Source: Paenibacillus lupini (GTDB lineage: Bacteria > Bacillota > Bacilli > Paenibacillales > Paenibacillaceae). Taken from it: a DNA stretch of 64,000 nucleotides. This document shows, one piece after another, positions 17,993 to 26,555 of the stretch. The translations under genes were made by a program, and so were the position numbers. The stretch lies in contig NZ_JAASRW010000003.1 in NCBI RefSeq assembly GCF_011761355.1, positions 457,188-521,187 of the forward strand, in the 5' to 3' direction. The notes beneath the pieces were generated by a model, which saw nothing but the letters and a program-made list of their open reading frames with translations, searched no databases and was not told the DNA's origin. How positions within the stretch are numbered: position 1 is the stretch's first letter; every line of letters starts with the position of its first letter.

Positions 17993-18538
17993 ATGTCTAT
18001 GTTGGATAGAAGAGTTCAAAAATCACAAAAGGCAATAAAAAATGCTTTTATTGAACTGATGTCTGAGAAGAGTTTTGATAATATTACAATCCAAGATATT
18101 TCCGACAGGGCAAATGTCGGTCGAAGAACCATTTATGATCATTACATGGATAAATTTGATTTATTGGATAAGCTAATTGAAGAACATATTAATGAATTAA
18201 GGAACCTCTGTGAATCGACGGCTGATATGAGCTTTGTTGAGGGAAATCTTATGTGGTTTGAATACTTCGAACGTAATTATTCATTTTTTTCAACAATGCT
18301 AAAAAGTAAAGGAGCCCCTACTTTTCGTATTCATTTCCTAAAACTTGTGATCGAAGAGTTAGAGGGGGAAGTAGATGTAACCGAAGGGAAAAATAAAGGA
18401 TTAAGTAAGTCTTTGATTCTAAATTTTTTTGGAGCTGCAATCGTGGAGACAGTAGAAGCATGGATCGCCAATGGATTATCTGAACCAACTCAAGTTGTGG
18501 CAGAACAGGTGGGAATCTTGTTAGATAGGAATTTTTAG
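17993..18538 (+). CDS. TetR-family regulator
   Basis: 181 aa. N-terminal helix-turn-helix DISDRANVGRRTIYDHYMDKFDLL, then a ligand-binding region of the TetR_C_7/33-like group. Divergent from the CMD-SDR-cupin operon, which it probably represses. A second in-frame ATG two codons later (MLDRRVQ) is an alternative start. Confidence 0.85.
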   Translation: MSMLDRRVQKSQKAIKNAFIELMSEKSFDNITIQDISDRANVGRRTIYDHYMDKFDLLDKLIEEHINELRNLCESTADMSFVEGNLMWFEYFERNYSFFSTMLKSKGAPTFRIHFLKLVIEELEGEVDVTEGKNKGLSKSLILNFFGAAIVETVEAWIANGLSEPTQVVAEQVGILLDRNF

Positions 18539-18577
18539 TTTTATCATATACAACGAAGATTGTGAGGGAATATACTC

Positions 18578-18678
18578 TTAAGCTAACGGGAAACGTTAGT
18601 TGAGAACAATAAAAATGGCAGCCGATCACTGGATGATCAGTTGCCATTTTTATTGAAGTAAAGGGCAGATTAGCGCGA
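18578..18678 (+). repeat. Dispersed repeat copy R1 (full)
   Basis: Box 1 AGCTAACGGGAAACGTTAGT is itself a hairpin (CTAACG/CGTTAG); then a strong hairpin AAAAATGGCA...TGCCATTTTT, which may terminate tetR; then box 2 GTAAAGGGCAGATTAGCG. Confidence 0.7.
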
Positions 18679-18762
18679 TGACAGAGTATGGAAATAAAGG
18701 AAAAATTGAGGCGGGTTTCGAATACTAAATATGACCAAACAAATTGAATGAAGGTGCTCTCA

Positions 18763-19260
18763 ATGAACTCCCTTATTAAAGAATCAGTAATAAAACTCGC
18801 AGAGAAATTTCAGTTACCAGAACGTATTGTGAACATTGAAGATCTACCCTGGGTTCCGTTTACTGATAATCACTCTTCTTATTTCAAACCTTTACGCTTT
18901 GATCTAAACACCGGAACATGGATTTACTTATTTAAGATTAAGAGTAATCAGATTTTGGGAAGACATAGACACACTGGAGGATCGGTAATTGGCTATAATA
19001 TTCAGGGCAAATGGAGATATGAAGGGCGCGAATGGGTTGCTGTTCTAGGAACCTTTATATTTGAGCCTCCAGGCGACATTCATACCCTTATTACAGAAGA
19101 GGAAGAAGTAGTAACTCTATTTATATGGGGCGGCTCTCTTCAGTATTTTGATGAGAACGATCAAATTATTGGGCAAGACGACATTTATACTGTCCTGAAT
19201 AAATATAAAGTTTATTGCGGTCTACATGGAATTGAACCTAGAGATGACCTTATTTATTAA
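18763..19260 (+). CDS. Cupin protein of the 2,4'-dihydroxyacetophenone dioxygenase type
   Basis: 165 aa. One cupin with GRHRHTGGSVIGYNIQGKWRYEG in segments (His-His metal ligands) and PPGDIHTLI (third His). It resembles ChrR-like/DHAP dioxygenase cupins; a true dioxygenase role is uncertain. The ATG 15 nt inside the longest frame is preferred because GAAGGTG precedes it by 6 nt. Confidence 0.75.
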   Translation: MNSLIKESVIKLAEKFQLPERIVNIEDLPWVPFTDNHSSYFKPLRFDLNTGTWIYLFKIKSNQILGRHRHTGGSVIGYNIQGKWRYEGREWVAVLGTFIFEPPGDIHTLITEEEEVVTLFIWGGSLQYFDENDQIIGQDDIYTVLNKYKVYCGLHGIEPRDDLIY

Positions 19261-19357
19261 AAATAGTTACACATAGGATCCGTTGAACTAAGGAGAATTT
19301 GATAGTTCAATAACACACGTAGTAGCTAGACATTGTAAATTAGGTGGTGATAGTACA

Positions 19358-19798
19358 ATGGTTACTGTTAGGAAAGCAAATGAAGGTGATTTATCAAGAG
19401 CAGCTAAATTATCTGAATTATGGGCTACTGAAGGTATCACTTACGGTCTGGGGGCAAATACCGAAGAAATTTTAAGGAACTACATAGGGGATTACTTCTG
19501 GGTCGCAGAGATTGACTCTATAGTAGTAGGATATATAACAGGAACAGTCCATGAAAGTGATGGATTGGCTGTCATTGGAAAAGGTGAAAGTTACCTTGAG
19601 GTCGATGAGGTTTATGTTCATCCAGATTATCGGAGTGACAATATCGGGCATGCGATGGTTGATAAGCTGCTCCAATCAGCTGAAAGCAATGGTATAACTC
19701 ATTCCACAGTGTATTCCGCAAGTAAGCAGTGGCAAAAAATCGTTGGTTTTTACGAAAAGCACGGTTTTAAGATGTGGTTTGTTCAAATGTACCGATAA
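19358..19798 (+). CDS. GNAT-family N-acetyltransferase
   Basis: 146 aa. Acetyl-CoA binding region VDEVYVHPDYRSDNIGHAMV with the R/Q-x-x-G-x-G/A loop in a variant form (RSDNIGHA), and FYEKHGFK near the C-terminus. AGGTGGTG lies 7 nt before the ATG. Substrate unknown. Confidence 0.85.
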   Translation: MVTVRKANEGDLSRAAKLSELWATEGITYGLGANTEEILRNYIGDYFWVAEIDSIVVGYITGTVHESDGLAVIGKGESYLEVDEVYVHPDYRSDNIGHAMVDKLLQSAESNGITHSTVYSASKQWQKIVGFYEKHGFKMWFVQMYR

Positions 19799-19810
19799 GC
19801 GACATGTGAT

Positions 19811-19908
19811 TACGCTAACTGGGAACGATAGTTGAAAAGCCAGACTGATAAAGCTGCCGTTGAACAATCGGTAGCTTTGTTACGTTAATGGGAGAATAGT
19901 TCAATTAA
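19811..19908 (+). repeat. Dispersed repeat copy R2 (full)
   Basis: Box 1 GCTAACTGGGAACGATAGTT; hairpin AAAGCTGCCG...CGGTAGCTTTG; box 2 GTTAATGGGAGAATAGTT. Confidence 0.75.
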
Positions 19909-20084
19909 TGACAGATATGATTGAAAGAATAAATAATGATCTTCAAACAGAAGCCGCTTCCACTATTGCTAATATTTCCCTTATAAACTATATTGGTTTT
20001 ATCCTACTAAGAAAGCGAGTGGTTACAGTGAGAACAATTCAATTTGGTGGTAAAACAGTTATTTTAGAGGTGCGGAAGGGATAA
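19908..20084 (+). CDS. Possible small protein, 58 aa, unidentified
   Basis: An open frame from ATG to TAA beginning at the end of repeat R2, with MTDMIERINNDLQTEA at its start and VRTIQFGGKTVILEVRKG at its end. The ribosome site is weak and far (GGAG, 13 nt). It may be the remnant of a longer gene. Confidence 0.3.
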   Translation: MTDMIERINNDLQTEAASTIANISLINYIGFILLRKRVVTVRTIQFGGKTVILEVRKG

Positions 20085-20097
20085 TCATTTAAACTAT

Positions 20098-20132
20098 CTC
20101 CTTCCGTGCAAAAAAACCAAAACCACGGAGGG
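20098..20132 (+). promoter_or_regulatory. Hairpin masking the ribosome site of the methyltransferase gene
   Basis: CCTTCCGTG pairs with CACGGAGGG across a 15-nt A-rich loop, one G-T pair. The right arm is the GGAGGG ribosome site, 10 nt before the ATG. Confidence 0.5.
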
Positions 20133-20142
20133 TAAAAATTAT

Positions 20143-20922
20143 ATGTCTTTTAGTTATTACGGAGAACTGTGTACAGAGGTTTATGATCTGACCAAAGAAA
20201 TTGGACATTCATTTAACGGAGATATTGAATATTATCAAGAGAGACTTAAACATTGCAACGGACGGATTCTAGAGGCAATGGTAGGTTCTGGACGTGTCAT
20301 TATTCCACTTCTTAAATCAGGTCTTGTTGTCGATGGAGTAGACTACTCTTCTAAGATGTTGGATTCATGCAGACAACGTTGTGAGGTTCATGATTTAAAA
20401 ACCAATTTATATCAAGCTGACTTAAAGGAACTCGCATTGTCCAATAAATATGAAGCAATCATTATTCCTGCGGGTTCATTTTTGTTAATAGAACAACGGT
20501 CTGAAGCGAAGGAAGTCTTAAAACGACTGTACGATCATCTGGATATTGGTGGGCGTCTTATACTAGACCTACATTTGCCTGGAAATAATTACAACAGCTC
20601 TGATAATGGGCACTGGAACGGTTCATCGACATTTCACTTACCAAATGGTGACATAATCACTATGGAAGGGAAGTGTGTCGAAGCTGATTTATTCTTTAAC
20701 CAGTACAGAGTAGACTATATAAAGTATGAAAAGTGGCGTAACGGAACACTAATTCAAACTGAATTACAACGTTTTGCAAAGCGGTGGTACGGAGTGGAAG
20801 AATTTAAGTTAATTCTAGAAAGTATTGGTTTTACCGATGTAACTGTATCTGCCGATTTTGAATTCGGAAAGATACCGACCAATGGAAATCAACAATTCGT
20901 TTATGAAGCTACAAGATCATAA
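20143..20922 (+). CDS. Class I SAM-dependent methyltransferase
   Basis: 259 aa with a Rossmann-type methyltransferase core: motif I ILEAMVGSGRVIIPLL, motif II VDGVDYSSKMLD, post-II LYQADLKEL and motif IV region IIIPAGSF. The core is followed by a beta-rich C-terminal half. The small-molecule substrate is not evident. A strong terminator follows. Confidence 0.85.
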   Translation: MSFSYYGELCTEVYDLTKEIGHSFNGDIEYYQERLKHCNGRILEAMVGSGRVIIPLLKSGLVVDGVDYSSKMLDSCRQRCEVHDLKTNLYQADLKELALSNKYEAIIIPAGSFLLIEQRSEAKEVLKRLYDHLDIGGRLILDLHLPGNNYNSSDNGHWNGSSTFHLPNGDIITMEGKCVEADLFFNQYRVDYIKYEKWRNGTLIQTELQRFAKRWYGVEEFKLILESIGFTDVTVSADFEFGKIPTNGNQQFVYEATRS

Positions 20923-20937
20923 TTAAGTAACATACCT

Positions 20938-20972
20938 AGAGCCACTCCATTGTTTGGAGTGGCTCTGTCTTA
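20938..20972 (+). terminator. Intrinsic terminator of the methyltransferase gene
   Basis: AGAGCCACTCCA / TGGAGTGGCTCT perfect 12-bp stem, then a short T-rich tail. Confidence 0.85.
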
Positions 20973-21056
20973 TATATTGATATGTATTTTGTGATCAAAC
21001 TTTAAATTCGTACTTAGATACATTACGGTGAACCTTGTCATAAATAAAAGTGCGGT

Positions 21057-21150
21057 TATTGAAGTAACTGGGAACGTTAGTTCAGCCATCTAGGAGCAGT
21101 TTGCCACAACGGCAGTTGCTCTTTTTTATTAGGTAAAGGGCAGGATATTA
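21057..21150 (+). repeat. Dispersed repeat copy R3 (full, GAGCAG hairpin type)
   Basis: Box 1 GTAACTGGGAACGTTAGTTC; hairpin AGCAGTTTGCC...GGCAGTTGCT with six T; box 2 GGTAAAGGGCAGGATATTAC. Confidence 0.72.
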
Positions 21151-21187
21151 CCAATATATGGTACTATCTTTAATGAGGTGATTACTT

Positions 21188-21814
21188 ATGAATTGGTTAC
21201 AAGGAGGACCTTTTTTAGAACTTAGCTTTATAATTAATGAACCAACTAAGATAGAAAGAGTCATCTCTAAGTTGAAGAATCTAGATGTTAAAATAGAAGT
21301 TCATAACCCTCCGGAATACCTTCAACAATACTACGAGGGCTATCCTTATGATGAGGATGATCCTCACAGTGTAATGATTCATCAAATAACACTCAACATA
21401 ACTGTTCATACTACCCGGCTACGGAGGGCTTTACTTTTCGTTGAGAAAATCAGTTCAAAATTATTGTCATTTTCGATTTGCTTTTACGGAGATGCATTTG
21501 ATGCCCCAGAGTGGAATCAGTTAGGTGTGAGAGATGATGAGTTAGACGAGTTCATTAGTCTTCTGATCTCTCTCTATATGGAATTAGATTTTAGCGTGGG
21601 CGGTTTAGCCATAGAAGAAGACATTAAGGGTTTGTTTGATGTTAGTGAAGGATGGCCAAATGAAAAATATCACTTAGCAAATCTTAATTTCAAGGATAGC
21701 CTACAAAATTTTCTGGCCATCATAATAAACCGGTCATTAAAGGACAATTTCCCAGATGAACATTTCATCCTAAAAGATAACTCTTATTTACTTTACCGAA
21801 CCGAATTACGCTAA
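21188..21814 (+). CDS. Hypothetical protein, 208 aa
   Basis: Not recognised. Acidic and probably cytosolic, with no signal peptide or membrane segment. The start is MNWLQGGPFLELSFIIN; a GAGGTG ribosome site stands 7 nt before the ATG, which supports translation. It is next to an SMI1/KNR4 gene, so a role in the same immunity-like context is possible but only a guess. Confidence 0.65.
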   Translation: MNWLQGGPFLELSFIINEPTKIERVISKLKNLDVKIEVHNPPEYLQQYYEGYPYDEDDPHSVMIHQITLNITVHTTRLRRALLFVEKISSKLLSFSICFYGDAFDAPEWNQLGVRDDELDEFISLLISLYMELDFSVGGLAIEEDIKGLFDVSEGWPNEKYHLANLNFKDSLQNFLAIIINRSLKDNFPDEHFILKDNSYLLYRTELR

Positions 21815-21866
21815 CGTAAGAACAATAGTTCAATTAATACAACGGCGGCGGGAGGATAGTGTAACA
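21806..21866 (+). repeat. Dispersed repeat copy R4 (degenerate)
   Basis: TACGCTAACGTAAGAACAAT then TAGTTCAATT (box 1) and CGGGAGGATAGTGTAAC (box 2), with no hairpin between. It overlaps the stop of the 21188 gene. Confidence 0.45.
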
Positions 21867-21926
21867 ACAAAAGAGAAGAAATATCCGGTAGTTAAAACGG
21901 CAGAATTCTCATATAGGAGTGTAATT

Positions 21927-22319
21927 ATGGATTTTTCAAAATTAAATGGACTCGAGAAAAATGAAGGTGCAGGAGAATTAGACCTTCTTAAAGCTGAGAA
22001 AGAGTTAGGAGGTAGGCTCCCGATTCTTTACAAAATGATCTTAAAAAGAATGAACGGATTTATACTTGATGATGGTGTGTGTCTTTATGGCACTGAAGAT
22101 TTGAGTGAACGTAACTCCACCTGGGAAGTAGCTGTTTATGCAAAAGAGTTCATTGCAATTGGGGATGATAGCGGAGGTACAGTATTACTGATGCCATTTA
22201 AAGAAGACTCAACAGTAATAATTGCTGTTGATGCTGGAGATATGAACCCCTCCAACGGTGTCCTTGTATCTGCAGATATCGTTAACTGGATCGAAAACGG
22301 ATGTCAAATTGCCTATTAA
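21927..22319 (+). CDS. SMI1/KNR4 (SUKH) family protein
   Basis: 130 aa with SUKH features: EKELGGRLPILYKMILKRMNG, then YGTEDL, FIAIGDDSGGTVLLM and a C-terminal acidic tail. SUKH proteins are commonly immunity proteins against contact-dependent or polymorphic toxins; no toxin gene is seen next to it, so it may be an orphan. ATAGGAGTG precedes the ATG. Confidence 0.82.
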   Translation: MDFSKLNGLEKNEGAGELDLLKAEKELGGRLPILYKMILKRMNGFILDDGVCLYGTEDLSERNSTWEVAVYAKEFIAIGDDSGGTVLLMPFKEDSTVIIAVDAGDMNPSNGVLVSADIVNWIENGCQIAY

Positions 22320-22395
22320 GCATATCAAAGAATGCTGGTGTTCGTGACGTTGGAACCCGATAAAGTCATTTCTGCAATTTTTGGAGGTGTATTTC

Positions 22396-22560
22396 ATGCA
22401 AAAGGCAATCGTCGTTCATTATTTTAACGAAAAAAAGAATAACTTAGCTGAGCTAAATCAACTGTTGCAAGATGGATGGAAAGTTGTAAGCCAGAATCCT
22501 ATGTCTTGTTCTGAGTCTGGTGGTACAGTTTATTCACTTGCTATACTTGAGAAAAATTAG
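22396..22560 (+). CDS. Small protein, 54 aa, DUF4177-like
   Basis: Reads MQKAIVVHYFNEKKNNLAEL at the start and then LLQDGWKVVSQNP. The LNxLLxxGWxVVS pattern is that of DUF4177-like small proteins. GGAGGTG lies 6 nt before the ATG, so it is probably real. Function unknown. Confidence 0.6.
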   Translation: MQKAIVVHYFNEKKNNLAELNQLLQDGWKVVSQNPMSCSESGGTVYSLAILEKN

Positions 22561-22572
22561 TACATATGGATT

Positions 22573-22657
22573 CATTGAAGTAACTGGGAACTTTAGTTCA
22601 ACAATACATGAGCAGTTTGCCACTGTGACAGCAGCTCTTTGTGTCGTTAAGCTGTTA
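22573..22657 (+). repeat. Dispersed repeat copy R5
   Basis: Box 1 TTGAAGTAACTGGGAACTTT followed by AGTTCAAC; hairpin GAGCAGTTTGCC...GCAGCTC; box 2 degenerate (GTCGTTAAGCTGTTAGG). Confidence 0.65.
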
Positions 22658-22696
22658 GGCAACGGCAACAAGAGCATGTGTAGAGGCGTCTATATA

Positions 22697-22894
22697 ATGG
22701 GAATCCTTTCTAAAAAGGAGATGGTTTGCTGGTTAATTTATGTGGTTTACTCTATAGGGCATGTTGATGCATGGAACGATGATAACCGTCTTGCTATTGC
22801 ACTACTTATTGCATTTGCAGGATTAGTGATTTTCCCAGTTTATTTTGAATCAATTTATTTATTTGCAAAAGTAAGAAAAAGGGAAACGATGTAG
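22697..22894 (+). CDS. Small membrane protein, 65 aa, unidentified
   Basis: MGILSKKEMVCWLIYVVYSI begins a protein with two predicted membrane segments (about 9-21 and 31-54). The longer frame starting at 22520 runs through repeat R5 and is unlikely. AGAGG lies 9-10 nt before this ATG. Confidence 0.4.
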   Translation: MGILSKKEMVCWLIYVVYSIGHVDAWNDDNRLAIALLIAFAGLVIFPVYFESIYLFAKVRKRETM

Positions 22895-23121
22895 CAGCTG
22901 TAGATCATTCTGATCCTGAATTGATTTATATTTATATTTTTAATACAGAAGCTGCTCGTAAATCCGGCACAAAAGAATTTAATGAGAAAATGAAAAATGC
23001 CCAATTTACTACGTATCCTTTTTTATAAGAGAAAGGAAATATACTCACTATTTATTGGGCTAAATCAAAAGAAAAACCGCTTCTTAATGATCAGATAAAA
23101 TCAGCGATTGAAAAGCTGTAA
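22894..23121 (+). pseudogene. C-terminal gene fragment with an in-frame stop
   Basis: One frame reads DHSDPELIYIYIFNTEAARK ... FTTYPFL, TAA (23026-23028), then EKGNILTIYWAKSKEKP ... KSAIEKL, stop. The two halves are in phase, so the gene seems broken by a single nonsense change and lacks its start. A variant of the same tail (EIKSAIENL) occurs at 28736-28768. Probably a lipoprotein relic. Confidence 0.55.
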
Positions 23122-23132
23122 AGATACAACTT

Positions 23133-23214
23133 AGCATTGAACTAATTGGGAAACTATAGTTGAATAGCCAAACGTAACAAAGCTGCCGGTACACGATCGG
23201 CAGCGATGATATGG
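23133..23214 (+). repeat. Dispersed repeat copy R6
   Basis: Box 1 AACTAATTGGGAAACTATAG (AACTA pairs with TAGTT); hairpin AGCTGCCGGTACACGATCGG with CAGC; box 2 hardly recognisable. Confidence 0.65.
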
Positions 23215-23527
23215 GCGCAATCATCATCGAATTATGACAGGGCGGCGCCGACGGATCCGCTCATTAGGAGGTTTGATCAGTAGTTTGTGTCAATGGACAA
23301 CAACAATACAATACTCCTCCAAGGAAAAGAGCTTATATTGTCCTCCTCCGGCCAATCGACATGAACATAGCCATCGTAGGGAAGACTACCGCTAGTTCAA
23401 CCTGTGGAGAGATTCGCCTCTAACATTATTCATTCTATACAAACTGTGATAAAATTAATTTGTCACCTTTCAACCGGTTAGGCAGATACTGAGCTCGAGC
23501 AAAAGAAATCAAAAAGGGTGTGTCGAG
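23215..23527. other. Gene-free spacer
   Basis: No convincing gene or structure. It probably holds the promoter of the tetR gene at 23528 in its AT-rich last 100 bp. Confidence 0.4.
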
Positions 23528-24103
23528 ATGTCGAAACTCCAAGATATTATTAAAATCTCCAGAAAAATCATTTATTATAAGGGCTACCAAGCTACGTCGA
23601 TCAGCGATATTATGGACGAGGCTCACATCGGAAAAGGACAGTTCTATCATTACTTTTCGTCCAAGCACGACCTTGGCCTGGCCGTCGTCGATGATCTGGT
23701 CAAGGAATGGGAAAGGGATGTATTCGAAGGCATTTTCGCAGCCGATCTTGATCCTATCGTGAAATTAAATAAAATGCTTAACAGGACGTTGACCATCCAT
23801 ACAGACCAAGAAGGGAAATCGGGTTGTCCCGCGGGGAACCTCGCCATTGAGATGAGCGAACACGACGAGACGTTTCGGCTAAAAGTCCACTATATATTCG
23901 ACCGGTGGATTTTGTCGATCGAAGGCGCGCTCAGCGAGCTGAAAGCACAGGGGCATCTACCGTCGGACATCGATGCCAAACAGCATTCACAAGCCATCGT
24001 ATCTATGATCGAAGGCGCCATTTTATTAATGAAGAGCCAAAAAGAAGTCAGCTTTCTCACGAACGCCATCGCGATCATTCGCTCGCAATATCGCCTTTCT
24101 TGA
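23528..24103 (+). CDS. TetR/AcrR-family regulator
   Basis: 191 aa. Helix-turn-helix TSISDIMDEAHIGKGQFYHYFSSKHDLG in segments; C-terminal domain with GCPAGNLAIEMS, seen in regulators of quinone or electrophile reductases. It lies upstream of, and in line with, the oxidoreductase at 24388, with two palindromes between them. Confidence 0.87.
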   Translation: MSKLQDIIKISRKIIYYKGYQATSISDIMDEAHIGKGQFYHYFSSKHDLGLAVVDDLVKEWERDVFEGIFAADLDPIVKLNKMLNRTLTIHTDQEGKSGCPAGNLAIEMSEHDETFRLKVHYIFDRWILSIEGALSELKAQGHLPSDIDAKQHSQAIVSMIEGAILLMKSQKEVSFLTNAIAIIRSQYRLS

Positions 24104-24163
24104 GCCCCGATTGCCTCCATCCTTTTCCATTGTGCATGCGAAGCGATTTTGATATGATCTGTC

Positions 24164-24183
24164 TGTACCTAATGGTAGGTACA
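24164..24183. promoter_or_regulatory. Candidate TetR operator 1
   Basis: TGTACCTAATGGTAGGTACA, a 20-bp palindrome with 7-bp perfect arms. Confidence 0.6.
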
Positions 24184-24255
24184 ATATAGAATAGAAACTG
24201 CGCTGATGAAGGAAGGGGTACCCAGATGCTTGGCATTCATTTTTTTTGCCGATTC

Positions 24256-24275
24256 TGTACCGACAAGTAGGTACA
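24256..24275. promoter_or_regulatory. Candidate TetR operator 2
   Basis: TGTACCGACAAGTAGGTACA; same outer arms as operator 1, 92 bp downstream and about 112 bp before the oxidoreductase start. Confidence 0.6.
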
Positions 24276-24387
24276 ATTTTAAGTTAAGGAAACAAATGCA
24301 CGGCAAGTGATATCGCTTATGGATCCTATAAAAGGGTAGGAATGCAGGCTCAAAACTAAACTTACAAGATGAATGGAGCGAATGCAC

Positions 24388-24915
24388 GTGAAAACACTAG
24401 TCATCGTTACCCACCCGAATATCGAATCGTCCGTCTGGAATAAAGCATGGGTGAATGAATTGAAAAAGCATGATGAGATCACGATTCATGAATTGTACAA
24501 AGAATATCCGGACGAAAACATTGATGTCCATCGGGAGCAGCAGTTAGTCTTAGCCCATGAGCGGATTATTTTCCAATACCCGCTTTATTGGTACACCGCG
24601 CCGCCATTGCTGAAAAAATGGTTCGAAAACGTGCTGCTGTACAACTGGGCATACGGTCCGGGAGGGACGAAGACAACCGGGAAAGAAATCGGGGTCGCGT
24701 TCTCGTATGGCGCGCCTAAAGATGCGTATCAACCGACCGGTTCCAATCACTTCACGCTGGAAGAAATTTTGGTTCCCTTCCGAGCACTTACCAACTATAT
24801 CAGCGCCGTATACCTGCCTCACTTTGCGTACAACACGCTCGACGAAACGCTCTTGGAGCAAAGCAGCAAAGATTATGTACGGCATATTACGACGGTTAAG
24901 CCGTTACTTATATGA
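24388..24915 (+). CDS. Flavodoxin-fold NAD(P)H oxidoreductase (YwrO/KefF/quinone reductase family)
   Basis: 175 aa. Starts with the KTLVIVTHPN phosphate-binding strand-loop, then FQYPLYWYTAPPLLKKWFE and YGPGGTKTTGKEIGVAFSYG in parts, typical of Flavodoxin_2 proteins that bind FMN or FAD and reduce quinones by two electrons. The GTG start is favoured: GGAGCG lies 7-9 nt upstream and the paralogue at 53545 begins at the same residue. Probably controlled by the upstream TetR protein. Confidence 0.87.
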   Translation: MKTLVIVTHPNIESSVWNKAWVNELKKHDEITIHELYKEYPDENIDVHREQQLVLAHERIIFQYPLYWYTAPPLLKKWFENVLLYNWAYGPGGTKTTGKEIGVAFSYGAPKDAYQPTGSNHFTLEEILVPFRALTNYISAVYLPHFAYNTLDETLLEQSSKDYVRHITTVKPLLI

Positions 24916-25110
24916 AATACGTAATTATTGACGCGATTTGTCCCTGGTACCAGATAGAACGGCCAGTCTGCATACCACTCTGATATAAATGCCTTCCGCA
25001 AGGTGATGCCGGCCGATTGGGCGGAATTGTACAATTCGAAGCCACAATGAAACATTATAACCAGACCGGTGCGCATTTCGGTCTTCGATTTCATAGTTAC
25101 TGATCTCTCT

Positions 25111-26261
25111 AAAGCCCCGGATTCATACCTGCAAAAATCTCAATTTCTCTTGCTGAGTTTTTGCCAGTTGGTCTACTTTATGAAATTAGCCGAAGCTTTG
25201 ATGTATCCGAGGGTACTGCCGGAATTACAGTGACGTCCACTTCTATACTGGCGGCCATTGCGGGTCCGATTCTTACGATAGCTATCGGACGTTTGGATCG
25301 CCGGGTGGTGGTTCTCGGACTGTCGTTGCTGCTTATTGTATCTAATGTACTTTCGATGATTACAACCCATTTCTTTGTGCTAGTCATTGCGCGAATCATC
25401 CTTGGATTAAGTGTTGGAGGATTCTGGGCTGTGGCTATGACTGCTCAAGCAAAGTTAGTTCCGCAAGAGAAGGTAGCAAAAGCAATCTCGATTGTCCTCG
25501 GAGGATTTGGGATTGGCACGGTCATAAGTGTTCCATTTGCGTCTTATATGGCCGCATATTTTGATTTGAGAAGCGTTTTCATGGTAGGATGCATACTTGC
25601 GATTGCTGTTTTTATCATCCAGCTCATACTGCTTCCGAGAATTCCGATGGAACAGGGGGTTCGTGGAAAAGATTTTTTGGAGCTGTTGAAAATGAAGAAT
25701 GTAATAACGGTCTTTGTTATTGCGATTCTCATTGTGGGTGGTCAATTTGCAGCCTACACTCATATAACACCCTTTTCCAGCAAGTGACTTTAATCGGCAC
25801 GAATCTGCTTAGCGCGATACTGCTTGTCTACGGGATTGTTTCCTTCCTAAGCAATTTTGCCGCTGGGTTTCATAGCCGAACGCTGCCTCAAGGGATTGTT
25901 AGTGGGAACAGTAGTTATTTTCCTTATTTCATTGCTGGGCATTTCACTGATTGGACATAACGTTGTCATTTCAATCATTGCTTTCATTATTTGGGCAATC
26001 GCCTGGGGAATGGCTCCCTTGGGCCTGCAGCTATTGTTTTTTTCAACTGCTGGGAATGCTATAGAAGCCATGAGTCCGATCTATGTAGGTATTTATCAGT
26101 TGTCTGTCAGCTTGGGAGCTTTAATAGGCGGTTTGGCAGTCGATACGATCAATGTAACCAGCGCGATGTGGCTGGGAGCGTTCTCGTTCGCTTTGGTACT
26201 CATCTTTCTTACGGTTACCTCGACAGTCAATAACCGTTCTCTAGTCAGTCAAACAGAATAA
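25111..26261 (+). pseudogene. MFS efflux transporter broken by two frameshifts and a missing N-terminus
   Basis: The first frame reads AEFLPVGLLYEISRSFDV and continues through about six membrane helices to HITPF, where the T-run at 25771-25774 lacks one base. The next frame gives FQQVTLIGTNLLSAILLVYG and shifts again near 25862-25868 into GFIAERCLKGLLVG, which runs to the stop. Restored, it is a DHA1-type drug transporter (AraJ/NepI-like). The first membrane helix is missing. Homopolymer errors could explain the shifts but not the lost N-terminus. Confidence 0.8.
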
Positions 26262-26275
26262 CGCAATAATTGTTG

Positions 26276-26318
26276 AAGGCGATCGTGCTTAAATCCCTTA
26301 GGGAAGCGCGATCGCCTT
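26276..26318 (+). terminator. Intrinsic terminator after the MFS pseudogene
   Basis: AAGGCGATCGTGCTT / AAGCGCGATCGCCTT stem with one mismatch, 14-base loop. Confidence 0.75.
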
Positions 26319-26459
26319 TACTAATGTTTTAAGCGCTCACCGCTTGAATTATGCGGGGAGTTGACATAAGTGGATACCGAAGCCTGCCGCTGGAAGTCGC
26401 AAAGATGGGCGAGAAGCGTAGCGAAACTGCTGGAACATAAATCGCGACGGAGGTCGAGG

Positions 26460-26555
26460 ATTCAACTAACTGGGAAACGATGGTTGAAAAGCCAAACGAA
26501 TAGAGCGCCGGCGTGCAACCGGCAGCTTTATTCCGTTAACGGACATAATAGCTCC
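26460..26555 (+). repeat. Dispersed repeat copy R7 (full)
   Basis: Box 1 CAACTAACTGGGAAACGATG then GTTGAA; hairpin GCGCCGGCGTGCAACCGGCA region; box 2 CCGTTAACGGACATAATAGC. Confidence 0.7.

Noticed and set aside
18578-18678. Repeat R1 as a simple terminator only
   Set aside because: The hairpin may terminate, but box 1 and box 2 are conserved in many copies not placed after plus-strand genes.
22520-22696. Upstream extension of the small membrane protein
   Set aside because: It is translated repeat R5 with no ribosome site.
22894-23121. Stop-codon readthrough or a Sec/Pyl codon
   Set aside because: The stop is TAA, the gene has no start, and no SECIS-like structure is seen.
25111-26261. Programmed frameshift in the MFS gene
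   Set aside because: Two shifts, no slippery heptamer with a downstream structure, and the first helix is missing: a pseudogene is simpler.
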